DNA from: an uncultured Pelagibacteraceae bacterium | GTDB lineage: Bacteria; Pseudomonadota; Alphaproteobacteria; Pelagibacterales; AG-422-B15 | Assembly (NCBI GenBank): GCA_902578305.1 | Contig: CACHCK010000001.1 | Coordinates: forward strand, 325,746-362,254 | Direction: 5' to 3' | Length of the DNA stretch: 36,509 bases | Part shown: piece by piece, positions 23,991 through 31,907 of the stretch | How the letters are laid out: every line of letters starts with the position of its first letter | Position numbering within the stretch: position 1 is the first letter of the stretch | Translations under genes and position numbers: made by a program | The notes under the pieces: generated by a model | Seen by the model: the letters and a program-made list of their open reading frames with translations, nothing else | Told to the model about the DNA's origin: nothing | The model's database searches: none

Positions 23991-24814
23991 CAGATCAAAA
24001 TTTAGAATTACAACAAGCTTATGATTTTTGTGATGAAAGCAATGCAGTTTACAAATTATTATCATCTTTAAGTGATAGCGATTATGAGGAAAAAACTCAG
24101 TTTAAAGGTTGGAACTTTAACAACGTTATCGGCCACCTTCATGTATGGAATTATGCCGCAGATTTATCTCTTCAAGACGGTGATGATTGGAAAAACTTTG
24201 CCAACAGCGCGCTTGAAATGCTTGGGAAAGGTTCAACGATGAATCAGTTTGAGGAAACTATAACTAAAGGAATTAAGGGGAGAGAATTACTAGATACTTG
24301 GAAATCATATTACGAGAAAATGACCGAACGATTTGCGGCAGCTGACCCAAAAAAGAGAGTTAAATGGATGGGGCCGGACATGAGCGCAAGATCTTCAATA
24401 AGCGCAAGACACATGGAGACATGGGCGCATGCTCAAGAGTTATATGATACACTCGGTGTTGATAGAATTAACGAGGATCGTATTAAAAACATAGTTGTTA
24501 TTGGAAATAACACATTTAAATATTGTTTTACAATAAATAAGAAAAAACTTCCTGAAGAAACCCCAAGACTAGAATTAACTGCACCATCTGGAGAGGTTTG
24601 GGAGTTTAATAATCCGTCTAATGAAAATAAAATATCAGGAAAGGCAGAAGAATTTTGTCAAGTTGTTACACAAGTAAGAAATATTGAAGACGTTAATCTT
24701 AATGTATCAGGCGATATAGCAAATGATTGGATGTCAATTGCTCAATGTTTTGCTGGTGGTGCAGAAACTCCACCCAGGCCCGGTACAAGAAAAAAAGTTA
24801 ATCGAAAAAATTAA
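23987..24814 (+). CDS. DinB-fold metal-binding protein, TIGR03084/MDMPI-like
   Basis: The 275-residue protein has the four-helix DinB/maleylpyruvate-isomerase N-terminal layout. Histidines H50 and H52 (GHLHVWN) and H142 and H148 (RHMETWAHAQ) are candidate metal ligands. The C-terminal part resembles a sterol-carrier-like domain. The full layout resembles the TIGR03084 group, best known from Actinobacteria. MDMPI relatives use mycothiol or bacillithiol, which alphaproteobacteria usually lack, so the thiol partner here is uncertain. ATGA overlap with the hydratase stop favours the start at 23987; an in-frame ATG at 23978 is the alternative. It is the last gene of the plus-strand run. Confidence 0.8.
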   Translation: MTDQNLELQQAYDFCDESNAVYKLLSSLSDSDYEEKTQFKGWNFNNVIGHLHVWNYAADLSLQDGDDWKNFANSALEMLGKGSTMNQFEETITKGIKGRELLDTWKSYYEKMTERFAAADPKKRVKWMGPDMSARSSISARHMETWAHAQELYDTLGVDRINEDRIKNIVVIGNNTFKYCFTINKKKLPEETPRLELTAPSGEVWEFNNPSNENKISGKAEEFCQVVTQVRNIEDVNLNVSGDIANDWMSIAQCFAGGAETPPRPGTRKKVNRKN

Positions 24815-25127
24815 TTAATCTAAGTAAAAGAATAACTGACCAAAAAAGCATTTCAATATTTATTCCATTATTTAAAGAATTCACTCCGTATGCAATATTT
24901 GCATAAATTATAATTCCAATAATAATTAAGCAAAAAATTATCCCTAAAATTTTCTGATAAATATTTGGATTAAATAGTGACTCTCTTAATCCGTATCCAG
25001 AAAAATATGCAAGTATGCAAGATGCGGTAAATACCAGCGCATTAAGAAAATTGCTTAAATAAGAAATATAAATTGATAAAAATATGATTAAGCTGAATAA
25101 AAAAATTTTACTATAGTTAATAACCAT
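24798..25127 (-). CDS. Small membrane protein, 109 aa
   Basis: This product is almost all hydrophobic, with three or four helices (about 5-26, 29-45, 60-79 and 90-106) and no recognised family. Its ATG starts directly after the stop of the MarR-type regulator gene, so the two form a small operon. Its 3' end overlaps the DinB-like gene on the other strand by 17 nt. Being co-transcribed with a regulator suggests a transport or signal role, but nothing in the sequence is specific. Confidence 0.6.
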   Translation of the reverse strand: MVINYSKIFLFSLIIFLSIYISYLSNFLNALVFTASCILAYFSGYGLRESLFNPNIYQKILGIIFCLIIIGIIIYANIAYGVNSLNNGINIEMLFWSVILLLRLINFFD

Positions 25128-25535
25128 TTATTTTGGTGTTTTCATAGCAACTCCGTTCAAAGGACCAAACGTCGCTGCATCTGCCCTTACCCAATTTTCA
25201 TAATCTTTGGCAGCTGTCTCTGTTAATTTCAAACTTTTAATTCGCTTATCATTATGGAGAGGAGATTTTTTAATAAATCCTCTCTGTATTCCCGTTTCAA
25301 TAATAGATTGTATTGAAGATTTAGATCCTGTTTTAGGTGATATAGATTCACATAAATGCTGGAAAGATGTTGTTTGTTCACGATCAAATGTTGCTAATGC
25401 AATTATTGTCATCACATTCCAATGAAGAGGAGATTGAAAAATAAAGTTAGTAAGCGGTAAGTCAAGCTCGTATTTATAGAACTCTAGTGCGGATTTAATT
25501 GTTTCTGCGATTTCACTATTATATTTTTCTGACAT
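25128..25535 (-). CDS. MarR-family-like winged-helix transcriptional regulator
   Basis: The 135-residue protein has a helical N-terminus, a helix-turn-helix around residues 55-86 (FQHLCESISPKTGSKSSIQSI) and a wing with DKRIKSLKLTETA (96-108), the MarR-type beta-wing. MarR proteins usually repress nearby genes and release DNA when they bind aromatic or acyl-CoA ligands. Just upstream of its start are two tandem 11-bp repeats and a 6-bp dyad, likely operators, so self-regulation is probable. The adjacent nitronate monooxygenase (same strand) and the catabolic cluster (opposite strand) are possible targets. Confidence 0.8.
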   Translation of the reverse strand: MSEKYNSEIAETIKSALEFYKYELDLPLTNFIFQSPLHWNVMTIIALATFDREQTTSFQHLCESISPKTGSKSSIQSIIETGIQRGFIKKSPLHNDKRIKSLKLTETAAKDYENWVRADAATFGPLNGVAMKTPK

Positions 25536-25539
25536 TGAA

Positions 25540-25561
25540 TAGAATACTATTAGAATACCAT
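25540..25561. promoter_or_regulatory. Two tandem 11-bp direct repeats upstream of the MarR gene
   Basis: TAGAATACTAT (25540-25550) is followed directly by TAGAATACCAT (25551-25561); 10 of 11 bases match. The 11-bp period puts both copies on the same face of the helix. The array lies 4 nt upstream of the MarR start codon at 25535, where a bound protein would block translation initiation signals or the promoter exit. Confidence 0.45.
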
Positions 25562-25569
25562 AATAAAAA

Positions 25570-25588
25570 ATTACCTATGTTTGGTAAT
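25570..25588. promoter_or_regulatory. Dyad ATTACC-N7-GGTAAT, candidate MarR operator
   Basis: A perfect 6-bp inverted repeat with a 7-nt spacer (19 bp in total) lies between the MarR start and the nitronate monooxygenase stop codon. The size and symmetry suit a dimeric winged-helix repressor. It falls 35-53 nt upstream of the MarR start codon, within the expected promoter. Confidence 0.4.
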
Positions 25589-25610
25589 AGTTTTTAAATG
25601 TAGTATTTAT

Positions 25611-26588
25611 TTAGACAGCAATTTTAGAGAGTCTAGAGGCAATTATTTCCTCGGCTTCAGAAACAACTCTTTCAATCAGTTCTTTACAAGTTGGTATATC
25701 ATGGATTAATCCAGCCACCATCCCACAACTCCAAGCACCAGCATCCATCGCACCTTCCTGCATGATTTTTGGATACACTCCTGCAACTTCTCCAAATATA
25801 TCCTGAATTTGAATATTATCTCCTAAGGACTTTTCTTTTTCGAGTATTTTTGTAACTGCATCATTTTTTAAGACTCTTTCAGTATTTCTTAATGGACGCA
25901 TAATTAACTCTGTATCAAGTTCACTTGCATTGACTAGGGCCTCTTTTACATTTTGATGTACAGGAGCTTCTTTAGTTGCAATAAAACGGGTACCCATGTT
26001 TACACCCTCAGCCCCCATAGCCAGAGCAGCTACGAGTTGTTGGCCATTCCCCATACCACCAGAAGCAATAAAAGGAATTTTTAATTCTTCAAAAGCACGA
26101 GGTAAAAGTATCATATTTGGAATATCATCTTCACCAGGGTGACCACCACATTCAAAACCGTCAACACTCGCCGCGTCACACCCAATTTTTTCTGCCTTGA
26201 GTGCATGCCTAACAGACGTGCATTTATGTATTACTTTTATTCCAGCATCTTTAAGAAGTGGCATAAATTTTTCAGGACTTCTTCCGGCAGTTTCTACAAT
26301 TTTTACACCACCTTTTACAATTGACTCTATATAACCAGGATAATCTGGGTTTGCAAAACCTGGAAGGAAAGTCAAATTAACACCAATTGGCTTGTCAGTC
26401 ATATCTTTGCAACGAGCTATTTCGTTTGCAAGATCTTTTGGACTGGCTTGAGTAAGACCGGTGATTATTCCTAAGCCTCCTGCATTAGAAACAGCAGCAG
26501 CCATTTCAGCAAAACCAACATAATGCATACCGCCCTGTACAATTGGATGATCTATTTCGAACATTTCTGTAATTTTTGTTTTAATCAT
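25611..26588 (-). CDS. Nitronate monooxygenase-family flavoprotein (NMO/2-nitropropane dioxygenase)
   Basis: The 325-residue TIM-barrel FMN protein has HPIVQGGMHYVGFAEMAAAVSNAGGLG (14-40), the standard N-terminal FMN-binding block. GFECGGHPGE (144-153) places the catalytic base near H150, and ASGGMGNGQQLVAALAMGAEGVNMGTRF is the phosphate-binding loop. NMOs oxidise propionate-3-nitronate or alkyl nitronates; many homologs act on other substrates or only bind FMN. It stands alone on the minus strand next to the MarR regulator, which could control it. The divergent start is 95 nt from a small membrane-protein gene. Confidence 0.9.
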   Translation of the reverse strand: MIKTKITEMFEIDHPIVQGGMHYVGFAEMAAAVSNAGGLGIITGLTQASPKDLANEIARCKDMTDKPIGVNLTFLPGFANPDYPGYIESIVKGGVKIVETAGRSPEKFMPLLKDAGIKVIHKCTSVRHALKAEKIGCDAASVDGFECGGHPGEDDIPNMILLPRAFEELKIPFIASGGMGNGQQLVAALAMGAEGVNMGTRFIATKEAPVHQNVKEALVNASELDTELIMRPLRNTERVLKNDAVTKILEKEKSLGDNIQIQDIFGEVAGVYPKIMQEGAMDAGAWSCGMVAGLIHDIPTCKELIERVVSEAEEIIASRLSKIAV

Positions 26589-26683
26589 TGTTTTTCCCAG
26601 ATTTATAAATAATTTGAGTATTAGACTTTATCGAGCTTTTTAAATCAAGCAGATTTTTCAGCTATTTATTTGAAAGGATTATT

Positions 26684-26899
26684 ATGATTAATCGACTTAA
26701 GTGGGCTAGCACTTTTTTTATCTTGGTTGGTATTTTGCTGACTAATTTAAATATTTATCCCTTAAATATATTTGTTCATGGAACAGGTGCGATTGGATGG
26801 ACAATGGTAGGATATATGATGGCAGATCGAGCAATATTAACAAATTTTGGACTTCAAATACCCTTGTTTATAATTGGTAATATATATCTTTTGGTATAA
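26684..26899 (+). CDS. Small two- or three-helix membrane protein, 71 aa
   Basis: The product is mostly hydrophobic with segments around 8-24, 32-48 and 54-70. It contains the short motif HGTGAIGWTMVGYMMADRAI (32-51). A small inner-membrane family with a similar GW...G...DRAI pattern is common in marine alphaproteobacteria (possibly DUF6552), but I am not sure of the match. A GAAAGGA ribosome site precedes the ATG. The DUF2237 gene follows 9 nt later, so they are likely co-transcribed. Function unknown. Confidence 0.65.
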   Translation: MINRLKWASTFFILVGILLTNLNIYPLNIFVHGTGAIGWTMVGYMMADRAILTNFGLQIPLFIIGNIYLLV

Positions 26900-26908
26900 G
26901 TAATTTGT

Positions 26909-27292
26909 ATGTCTGAAAAAGAGATGGTGACTAACATATTTGGTGATGAGATTGAAGCTTGTTGCTATGATCCAATGACAGGATATTTTAGAGATGGTTT
27001 CTGCAACACAGACGAACACGATTATGGAAGCCATGTAGTTTGCGCAGTAATGACTGATGATTTTTTGGAATTCAGTAAATCTAAGGGAAATGACCTCTCA
27101 ACGCCAAGACCTGAATTCAATTTTCCTGGATTAAAAGAAGGTGATCGCTGGTGCCTTTGCGCTTTAAGATGGAAAGAGGCATATGACGCAGGCGTAGCGC
27201 CAAAAGTACACCTTGAAAGTTGTCATTTAAATTCTTTAAACTTTGTTACAAAAGAGCAATTAGAAGAGCACGCGGTAAATAGATTAAATTAA
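26909..27292 (+). CDS. DUF2237-family protein
   Basis: The 127-residue protein is a near-full-length DUF2237 member. It has TNIFGDEIEAC near the N-terminus, DPMTGYFRDGFCNTDEHDYGSHVVCAVMT, FSKSKGNDLSTPRPEFNFPGLKEGDRWCLCALRW and a C-terminal helix. The several conserved cysteines and the DLSTPRPEF block suggest a metal or ligand site, but no function is published to my knowledge. It is cytoplasmic with no signal peptide. The PQQ-type dehydrogenase follows after 5 nt, in the same operon as the small membrane protein. Confidence 0.92.
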   Translation: MSEKEMVTNIFGDEIEACCYDPMTGYFRDGFCNTDEHDYGSHVVCAVMTDDFLEFSKSKGNDLSTPRPEFNFPGLKEGDRWCLCALRWKEAYDAGVAPKVHLESCHLNSLNFVTKEQLEEHAVNRLN

Positions 27293-27297
27293 TAATA

Positions 27298-28368
27298 ATG
27301 AAATTTTTTATCTCAATAATCTTTTTTTTACTCACATTTAATTTAAATGCATCAGAATACAAATTAGAAAAAGTCATCTCTGGTCTCAATAAGCCATGGG
27401 GTATGAGTTTTATTAACGATAATGAATTATTTCTTACACAAAAATCAGGTGAAATTTTAAAAATTAATTTAATAACAAAAGAAGTAAAAAATTATCCACA
27501 TAATTTAAAAGTTGTTCAACCGCACTGGCAAGCCGGAATGCTCGATGTTATTTATGAAGATGGTGAGATCTTTGTAAGTTATACAGAAGACAGAGGAGAT
27601 GATAAAACCAGTACGTCAATAGCTCGAGGTTTTATTGAAAACGACAGTTTTAGTAAAATAGAAAATATTTTCCAATCAGGTTCTTCATGGAACAACATTC
27701 ATTGGGGATCAAGGCTGATATTTAAAGATAACTTATTGTACGCAAGCATAGGTGAGAGAGGTTATGGAAGTGTTGCGCAAGATCCAACAAGTTACTTTGG
27801 AAAAATGATACGAATTAATAAAGATGGAACCGCACCCAAGGATAACCCATATTCAATGAACGAAGAGTGGTTACCCGAGATCTATCAAATAGGACTTAGA
27901 AATCCTCAAGGCATAATGCTCTATCCAAATGATAGTGAAATATATATTACAAATCACGGGCCAAGAGGTGGTGATTTTTTTGGAAAAGTAGAGGCAGGAA
28001 CTAACTATGGTTGGGCGGATGTTGCTTGGGGAGGAATTGATTATGATGGCTCAATTATTGGTGACGGAAGTGCATGGAAAGAAGGTCTTTTAAAACCAAT
28101 TTACACATGGGTCCCATCAATTGCGGTCAGCGATATGACATTTTATGGGGGAGACCTATTTCCCGAATTAAAAAACAAAATTTTAGTGACCAGCTTAAAG
28201 GCACAAAGATTAATTTCACTCGAATTTGATGGTAAAAAAGCAAGAAATGAAACTACGTTATTTGAAAAAGTTGGTCGAGTTCGCGATGTAGAAACAAATA
28301 GTGCTGGTGAGATTTATGTTATTATTGATAACGAAGATAGCGGTATTTGGAAACTAGTAAATAAGTAA
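27298..28368 (+). CDS. PQQ-dependent soluble aldose sugar dehydrogenase (YliI/Asd type)
   Basis: The 356-residue protein has a signal peptide (about 1-18) and then a six-bladed beta-propeller of the glucose/sorbosone dehydrogenase family. Recognisable blocks are LNKPWGMSFI, PHWQAGMLDV, WNNIHWGSRL, GLRNPQGIML, NHGPRGGDFF with AGTNYGWADV, and VPSIAVSDMTFYGGDLFP. The family oxidises aldose sugars in the periplasm with bound PQQ and calcium, passing electrons to the respiratory chain. No PQQ biosynthesis genes are in the window. The stop overlaps the next membrane-protein start by 1 nt. Exact substrate unknown. Confidence 0.9.
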   Translation: MKFFISIIFFLLTFNLNASEYKLEKVISGLNKPWGMSFINDNELFLTQKSGEILKINLITKEVKNYPHNLKVVQPHWQAGMLDVIYEDGEIFVSYTEDRGDDKTSTSIARGFIENDSFSKIENIFQSGSSWNNIHWGSRLIFKDNLLYASIGERGYGSVAQDPTSYFGKMIRINKDGTAPKDNPYSMNEEWLPEIYQIGLRNPQGIMLYPNDSEIYITNHGPRGGDFFGKVEAGTNYGWADVAWGGIDYDGSIIGDGSAWKEGLLKPIYTWVPSIAVSDMTFYGGDLFPELKNKILVTSLKAQRLISLEFDGKKARNETTLFEKVGRVRDVETNSAGEIYVIIDNEDSGIWKLVNK

Positions 28369-28904
28369 TGTTTTATTTTTACTTAACGATAAAAATAATA
28401 GCCTATTACTCACTTCCATATTATTTATTTCGTCAGAGAATATCTCACAATAAACTATTAAGCTTCCAATCTTTTTTTCTTCTATTGTGGCTTCTTTATT
28501 TAGCATTTTTATCTTATTTGCCTTTCATAGACTACTACTACACAAACGAACTAAATGTTCAGTTTATTATACCTAATTATGCATCATACATTTTGGTATT
28601 CATGTTTGCTCCAGTGCCTACGTTATTTTATTTATTTTTTATACCATTAGTTTCTAAATTTAGAATTTTAAGCATAGGTGTTGGAATTTTATATCTATTA
28701 GTCAGCTCGATTGTAATTTTTGGAATTGAGACATTTAACTATCAAAAAAGAGTCCCATTAGAGAAAATATGTTATGATTTTCACAGTGATACAGATGAAA
28801 AACTTTCATGCTGTCTCAAGGCAGGTTATATTTGGCAAGAAGGATTTAGTTATTTTGAAGATATACCTCTGGGCTGTAAAAAGTATATGAATTGGAACGA
28901 TTAA
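28368..28904 (+). CDS. Membrane protein with Cys-rich C-terminal domain, 178 aa
   Basis: About four membrane helices (roughly 5-20, 33-52, 68-90 and 100-122) are followed by a 50-residue soluble tail. The tail has C-x(12)-CC-x(20)-C spacing and charged residues (HSDTDEKLSCCLKAGYIWQEG), probably outside the membrane. No family is recognised. The ATG overlaps the dehydrogenase stop by 1 nt and the DoxX-type gene follows after 1 nt. This packing means one mRNA and possibly one complex. The neighbouring periplasmic dehydrogenase makes an electron-transfer or anchoring role conceivable, though unproven. Confidence 0.65.
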   Translation: MFYFYLTIKIIAYYSLPYYLFRQRISHNKLLSFQSFFLLLWLLYLAFLSYLPFIDYYYTNELNVQFIIPNYASYILVFMFAPVPTLFYLFFIPLVSKFRILSIGVGILYLLVSSIVIFGIETFNYQKRVPLEKICYDFHSDTDEKLSCCLKAGYIWQEGFSYFEDIPLGCKKYMNWND

Positions 28905-28905
28905 T

Positions 28906-29298
28906 ATGAGTAATGTTAATTTACTATTAGGAAGAATAATAATCGGAATTTATTTTTTAGTTTTTGGAGCAATATTCAAATTATTTAATTATGAATTTAC
29001 TCTTAATTATATGTTTGATCATCAGGTGCCATATACAGAAATATCTTTAATAATTACAATTATTTTACAAGGCATATGTTCAATTTCAATTTTAGTCGGC
29101 TATTATTCTAAATCCTCCGCATTTGTATTAGCGCTACTCACAATACTAATAAATTATTATATGCATGATTTTTGGAATATGAGTGAAGGTTTGGAGCAAA
29201 GACATGAGCTTCAAAATTTTGTTAAAAATACAGGAATAATTGCTGGCTTATTAATTCTATCAGCTGTTCACCCAGGCAAATACAAATTAGAACATTAG
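28906..29298 (+). CDS. DoxX-like integral membrane protein
   Basis: This 130-residue protein has four helices and the DoxX-type pattern. LLGRIIIGIYFLVFGAIFK is followed by ILQGICSISILVGYYSKSSAFVLALLTILINYYMHDFW, then HELQNFVKNTGIIAGLLILSA. Some DoxX proteins are subunits of quinol oxidases or partners in redox stress, but most have no assigned role. The gene begins 1 nt after the Cys-rich membrane protein and ends right before the next one (0 nt), so the operon of four genes (27298-30075) is tight. The sugar dehydrogenase upstream makes a link to the quinone pool possible. Confidence 0.85.
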   Translation: MSNVNLLLGRIIIGIYFLVFGAIFKLFNYEFTLNYMFDHQVPYTEISLIITIILQGICSISILVGYYSKSSAFVLALLTILINYYMHDFWNMSEGLEQRHELQNFVKNTGIIAGLLILSAVHPGKYKLEH

Positions 29299-30075
29299 AT
29301 GTATAAATATTTCCTACAAGGACTTAGAATAGGTGTCATTTCTAATTTATTTCTACTGTGGGCCTCTTTAACAATAGCAAACATTAGCAATGACTTATTC
29401 CTTGTTGTTCCTGCTATAATTTTAATATCAGTTTCTGCATTTAGATGTTTGTTTCCTGTAAATTATGCTTCTAAATCAGTGATTATTGACACAGTTCTTT
29501 CTTCAGTATTTGTGACACGATTTTTAGTAACTATCGTTGAGGTGACATATATTTATATGTTCAGTTATGTGCTCAGGATTATTAATTCTGATCAGTATAT
29601 GTTTGTTGATTTAATTTCTTGGTTAATGGTCATTCAGGTAATTATTTCACAGTTCTTTTGCTGGGGCGCAATACTTTTGAAATACGAACGCTTTTATTTT
29701 TATGAAGAATTTGGATGGTTTATAATATTTTTCATTAATACGTTTTTAAGCATAGTTATGCTTAGCTTAGATCTATCAAATGCCCATCATTCACTTATTA
29801 TTATTAACATAGTTTTTGGAGCTTTATATCTTCCGTGGCAAGTGCTGCATTTAAAGTCAATAACAAAAAGAATAAACGATAATCCTGAAATCAAAGATCA
29901 AGAATTCAAAGTGGATTTATCAAAAGTTAAAGTGGAATTAAAAAGCTCAATTAATGATCGAAAATTATCTTTTGAAAGTAACGATTGGGGTGGAGTAGTT
30001 GGGATGATGTGGATGTATGGGTATTGGATATTATTTATTCCTGTGTGGATGTTCTATATTATTTTAATTATTTAA
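29299..30075 (+). CDS. Polytopic membrane protein, 258 aa, unknown family
   Basis: The protein has about seven hydrophobic segments. A soluble loop (about residues 196-225, charged: NDNPEIKDQEFKVDLSKVK) precedes a final pair of helices. No family motif is seen. It follows the DoxX-like gene directly (0 nt) and ends on the base before the convergent LivG stop codon. It likely belongs to the sugar-dehydrogenase operon by position. The repeated short aromatic stretches are typical of low-GC marine membrane proteins and do not imply a function. Confidence 0.65.
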   Translation: MYKYFLQGLRIGVISNLFLLWASLTIANISNDLFLVVPAIILISVSAFRCLFPVNYASKSVIIDTVLSSVFVTRFLVTIVEVTYIYMFSYVLRIINSDQYMFVDLISWLMVIQVIISQFFCWGAILLKYERFYFYEEFGWFIIFFINTFLSIVMLSLDLSNAHHSLIIINIVFGALYLPWQVLHLKSITKRINDNPEIKDQEFKVDLSKVKVELKSSINDRKLSFESNDWGGVVGMMWMYGYWILFIPVWMFYIILII

Positions 30076-30834
30076 CTATTCACCCATATAAGCTTGCTTA
30101 ACATCTGCGTTATTTTTAATTTCCTCAGGTAGACCAGATGCGAGTATCTTACCGTAATTAAGTGCAAGTATACGATCTGACACTTTATTTACAAAACTCA
30201 TGTCGTGTTCAATCATAATTATGGTAATTCCTAATAAAGATTGAATATCTTTTATCCAAAAGCCAAGATCGATTGTTTCCTCATTTGTTAATCCCGATGA
30301 CGGTTCATCTAATAGAAGTAATTTTGGATCAGTGCAAAGAGCTCTTGCAAGTTCAACATTTTTGCGAACACCGTAGGGAAGGCCGTTTATAAGAGTATCT
30401 CGGTAATGTTGAAGGTCTAGAAAGTCAATTACTTCTTCAACTTTAAGTCTGTATTCATGTTCTTGTTTACGGGCACTGGGTGTAAAAAATACCTCAGATA
30501 AAATATTTGTTTTTTTATAAATGTGTCGTCCAAGAAGTAAATTCTGAAGAACAGTTGCATTTTCAAATAATTCTAAATTTTGAAACGTTCTTGCTATTCC
30601 AAGCTTTGAAATATTGTGAGGTTTTGTTTTTGAGATGTTTTGATTTTCAAAATATATCTCACCTTTGCTTGGCTCATAGATTCTGCTTATTACATTGAAG
30701 AGTGTTGATTTACCTGCTCCGTTAGGACCAATTATTGTAAATATTTCACCTTTGTCGACACCGAACGATACATCATTAAGGGCTTTTACCCCTCCAAATG
30801 CTACAGTGATATTTTTTACTTCAAACAAACTCAT
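30076..30834 (-). CDS. livG: LivG-type ABC transporter ATPase
   Basis: The 252-residue protein has Walker A GPNGAGKST (36-44), Walker B LLLLDEP (172-178) and the LivG block ARTFQNLELFENATVLQNLLLGRH (81-104). The ABC signature reads LPYGVRK (152-158) instead of the usual LSYGQQR, a departure at normally conserved positions. With LivF it would energise LivHM, whose genes lie immediately upstream on the same strand. The ATG overlaps the LivM stop by 1 nt. The partner LivF and the binding proteins are encoded about 9-14 kb away. Confidence 0.93.
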   Translation of the reverse strand: MSLFEVKNITVAFGGVKALNDVSFGVDKGEIFTIIGPNGAGKSTLFNVISRIYEPSKGEIYFENQNISKTKPHNISKLGIARTFQNLELFENATVLQNLLLGRHIYKKTNILSEVFFTPSARKQEHEYRLKVEEVIDFLDLQHYRDTLINGLPYGVRKNVELARALCTDPKLLLLDEPSSGLTNEETIDLGFWIKDIQSLLGITIIMIEHDMSFVNKVSDRILALNYGKILASGLPEEIKNNADVKQAYMGE

Positions 30835-31907
30835 TATACTCGGTCCGATTTAGTAAATACTTTTTGTTTTTTAAATGTTTGTCTTTTGTAGGTAGGAAAC
30901 AGTTCAAAGAATAACTTTATTTTCATCCATCTTCCATAAATCCCAAGTGGTTCGTACAAAATGAAGAATACAAGTATCAATCCAAATAACATTGGCTCAA
31001 GACCTGGCTGTGAGCCAATAGAACTTGGTAAATAGTCTCGACAGATGGCAATTAATTGCGGTAAGAAGCCAACGAATATCGCTCCAAACACTGTTCCATG
31101 TAAACTTCCCATACCACCAACAACGATAAGTAAAAGTAACGTTAAAGATAAAAAGATATTAAATATATCTGGAGCTAAGTAACCAATGTAATGAGCAAGT
31201 AATGCACCTGCTAATCCAGTAAAAGCACCAGAAATAGCGAATGATAAAGCTTTATAGAGACCTAAGTTAACGCCTAAACTTTGTGCTGCAATTTCACTGT
31301 CTCGAATAGCAACAAACGCTCTCCCAGTTGGAGATCTGAGTATATTGATTGCCGCAAACATCGCTGCAATAAGAAAGACAAGGCAGACATAATAAAAGAA
31401 AACACTGTCATAGAAGCTCATACCCAAGAATTCTGGTTGAGGCACAGGCAACCCTCTGTTACCGCCAGTAAAGTGTTCCCATTTTATAAAAACATGTTCC
31501 GCTATAAAGCCTAAGGCTAATGTTGCGATAGCTAAGTACATCCCTGTTAAGCGTAGGATTGGTATTCCAATTGCTGCACCTACTAGAAATGAAACAACTA
31601 TTACGATAGGAATTGACGCATAAAAAGGTATTCCATTAGTCAGTAAGAAGGCATGAGTATAAGCGCCAACTCCTAAGAACGCGGCATGACCTAAGGATGC
31701 AAGTCCAGTATATCCAGACAAAATCATAAGACCAATGCCAGCAATGGATAGAATACAAATATATGAGATTTCTCCTAAGTAAAAATCATCTAATACAAGC
31801 GGTAACGCTGCCATGATTAAAATAAGCAGTGAATACCAAAAACGATCGCCGTTATGTTTTGCAATATTTATATCTTGCGAATATTTAGTTTTAAAAATAA
31901 ATCTCAT
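30834..31907 (-). CDS. livM: LivM-type ABC permease
   Basis: The 357-residue inner-membrane permease has about nine helices. Landmarks are SGYTGLASLGHAAFLGVGAY (63-82), the GNRGLPVPQPEFLG region and the coupling motif RDSEIAAQSLGVNLGLYKALSFAISGAFTGLAGAL. It is the larger of two permeases that form the branched-chain amino-acid or urea-type channel. It overlaps the neighbouring livH by 1 nt and livG by 1 nt. The C-terminus carries a basic tail (TYKRQTFKKQKVFTK) that may contact the ATPase or the membrane. Confidence 0.93.
   Translation of the reverse strand: MRFIFKTKYSQDINIAKHNGDRFWYSLLILIMAALPLVLDDFYLGEISYICILSIAGIGLMILSGYTGLASLGHAAFLGVGAYTHAFLLTNGIPFYASIPIVIVVSFLVGAAIGIPILRLTGMYLAIATLALGFIAEHVFIKWEHFTGGNRGLPVPQPEFLGMSFYDSVFFYYVCLVFLIAAMFAAINILRSPTGRAFVAIRDSEIAAQSLGVNLGLYKALSFAISGAFTGLAGALLAHYIGYLAPDIFNIFLSLTLLLLIVVGGMGSLHGTVFGAIFVGFLPQLIAICRDYLPSSIGSQPGLEPMLFGLILVFFILYEPLGIYGRWMKIKLFFELFPTYKRQTFKKQKVFTKSDRV

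Noticed and set aside
23636-23998. 120-codon minus-strand frame
   Set aside because: It is the shadow of the hydratase-family gene, whose catalytic motifs are intact on the plus strand.
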